A stretch of DNA of 64,000 nt from Haloplanus natans DSM 17983 (lineage in GTDB: Archaea > Halobacteriota > Halobacteria > Halobacteriales > Haloferacaceae). Within the stretch, counting starts at the first letter, position 1; each line of letters opens with the position of its first letter. The notes beneath the pieces were generated by a model. That model was not told the DNA's origin. It searched no databases and was given only the letters and a program-made list of their open reading frames with translations. Position numbers and translations under genes: made by a program. Positions 63,396-64,000 of this stretch are shown here, piece after piece. The stretch is from positions 1,410,938-1,474,937 of the forward strand of contig NZ_KE386573.1 in NCBI RefSeq assembly GCF_000427685.1, in the 5' to 3' direction.

Positions 63396-64000
63396 GCGCG
63401 CCCAACCGAAACGTCCTCTGGGGGCGGGCGCTGGTCGACGAACTCGCGCGCGGTGGCGTCGGGGCCGTCGTCGTCTCGCCCGGGAGTCGGTCGACGCCGC
63501 TGGTCACGGCCGTCGAGGAACACGACGACCTGCACGTCTTCTCGGTCCTCGACGAGCGGTCGGCCGCCTACTTCGCGCTCGGGCGTGCCCGGCGTACCGG
63601 CGAGGTGACGCCGCTGATCTGTACCTCCGGTACCGCGGCCGCGAACTACCACCCCGCCGTGATCGAAGCGGACCGCGGCCGCGTTCCCCTGCTTCTCCTC
63701 ACCGCCGACCGGCCGCCCGAACTCCGCGACAGCGGCGCGAACCAGACCGTCGATCAGGAGAAGCTGTACGGCGACGCCGTCCGATGGTACGCCGACCTTC
63801 CCGAACCCGAGGCCGACGAGCGGAAACTCCGCTCGCTCCGGACGACCGTCGGTCGCGCGCTCGCGGACGCGACGGGGACGCCCTCGGGACCGGTTCACCT
63901 CAACTGCCCGTTCCGCAAGCCGCTCGAACCGACGCCCGTCCCCGGCGACGTGCCCGCTGATCTCGACTCCCTCGCCGTCGCCGGCCGCGACGGCGGCCGA
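63392..64000 (+). CDS. menD: MenD (SEPHCHC synthase), partial
   Basis: This is the N-terminal 203 residues, cut by the window edge. MenD joins isochorismate and 2-oxoglutarate with thiamine diphosphate in menaquinone synthesis. VVSPGSRSTPLVTAVEEH, LDERSAAYFALGRARRTG, ICTSGTAAANYHPAVIEA and ADRPPELRDSGANQTVDQ are the classic ThDP/MenD motifs, including the catalytic Glu of LDERS. It starts at ATG 63392, coupled to menF. Confidence 0.92.
   Translation, partial: MSAPNRNVLWGRALVDELARGGVGAVVVSPGSRSTPLVTAVEEHDDLHVFSVLDERSAAYFALGRARRTGEVTPLICTSGTAAANYHPAVIEADRGRVPLLLLTADRPPELRDSGANQTVDQEKLYGDAVRWYADLPEPEADERKLRSLRTTVGRALADATGTPSGPVHLNCPFRKPLEPTPVPGDVPADLDSLAVAGRDGGR

Overview
The window looks like haloarchaeal chromosome. 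It is very GC-rich, its proteins are rich in Asp and Glu, twin-arginine export signals are common, several genes have a TATA-like box about 25 bases upstream of a leaderless start, and the two tRNA genes encode no CCA. The families (NosD/HiPIP, cytochrome bd without quinol-loop insertion, pyruvoyl arginine decarboxylase, UPF0058, MenF/MenD) also fit haloarchaea. I cannot name the genus from sequence alone.

Region 1 (1-18.8 kb) is ordinary chromosome. It holds an ABC exporter (partial), a LolA-like lipoprotein, acylphosphatase, arginine decarboxylase, two decayed genes (E2 acyltransferase and a cation exchanger), a TrkA-type protein, cydAB with a small partner, a phosphoribosyltransferase, a broken M20 peptidase beside a ribokinase, a universal stress protein, and a nos accessory cluster (nosL, a two-domain winged-helix regulator, nosY, nosF, nosD and a HiPIP) with no nosZ in view. 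It ends at tRNA-Arg(CCT), 18732-18804.

Region 2 (18.8-49.5 kb) is a composite integrative island in that tRNA. Copies of the tRNA 3' end recur at 46332, 46414 and 49513. The island is visibly AT-richer in places. Its main cargo is a BREX phage-defence operon on the minus strand (35082 down to 19369): brxE-like, brxA, brxB, brxC, a PD-(D/E)XK nuclease, pglX, a small unknown gene, pglZ and brxL. A divergent Mre11-like metallophosphoesterase starts 84 bases away. Further right come another PD-(D/E)XK protein with a duplicated C-terminal domain, a HicB/HicA toxin-antitoxin pair, four intact tyrosine recombinases, one broken recombinase, a repeat-bearing membrane protein with a decayed copy, a two-helix 52-residue protein, and a beta-propeller protein. 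The gene set is type 1-like (brxL present, no brxD or brxH helicase) with a brxE-like gene and an embedded nuclease added.

Region 3 (49.5-55.4 kb) lies beyond the outer attachment repeat. It carries a second, GC-rich, solitary PglX-family methyltransferase, an erythromycin-esterase pseudogene, 65-base tandem repeats that duplicate a tRNA end, and tRNA-Arg(CCG).

Region 4 (55.4-64 kb) is chromosome again: argS, a secreted thermonuclease, a METTL5-like methyltransferase, a rhomboid protease, UPF0058, a ribbon-helix-helix protein, a molybdopterin oxidoreductase, menF and partial menD.

Across regions 1, 3 and 4 there are four copies of a 68-80 base hairpin element flanked by 3-base direct repeats. 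Three of them sit exactly in the TGA stop codon of a gene, so the gene is left intact.
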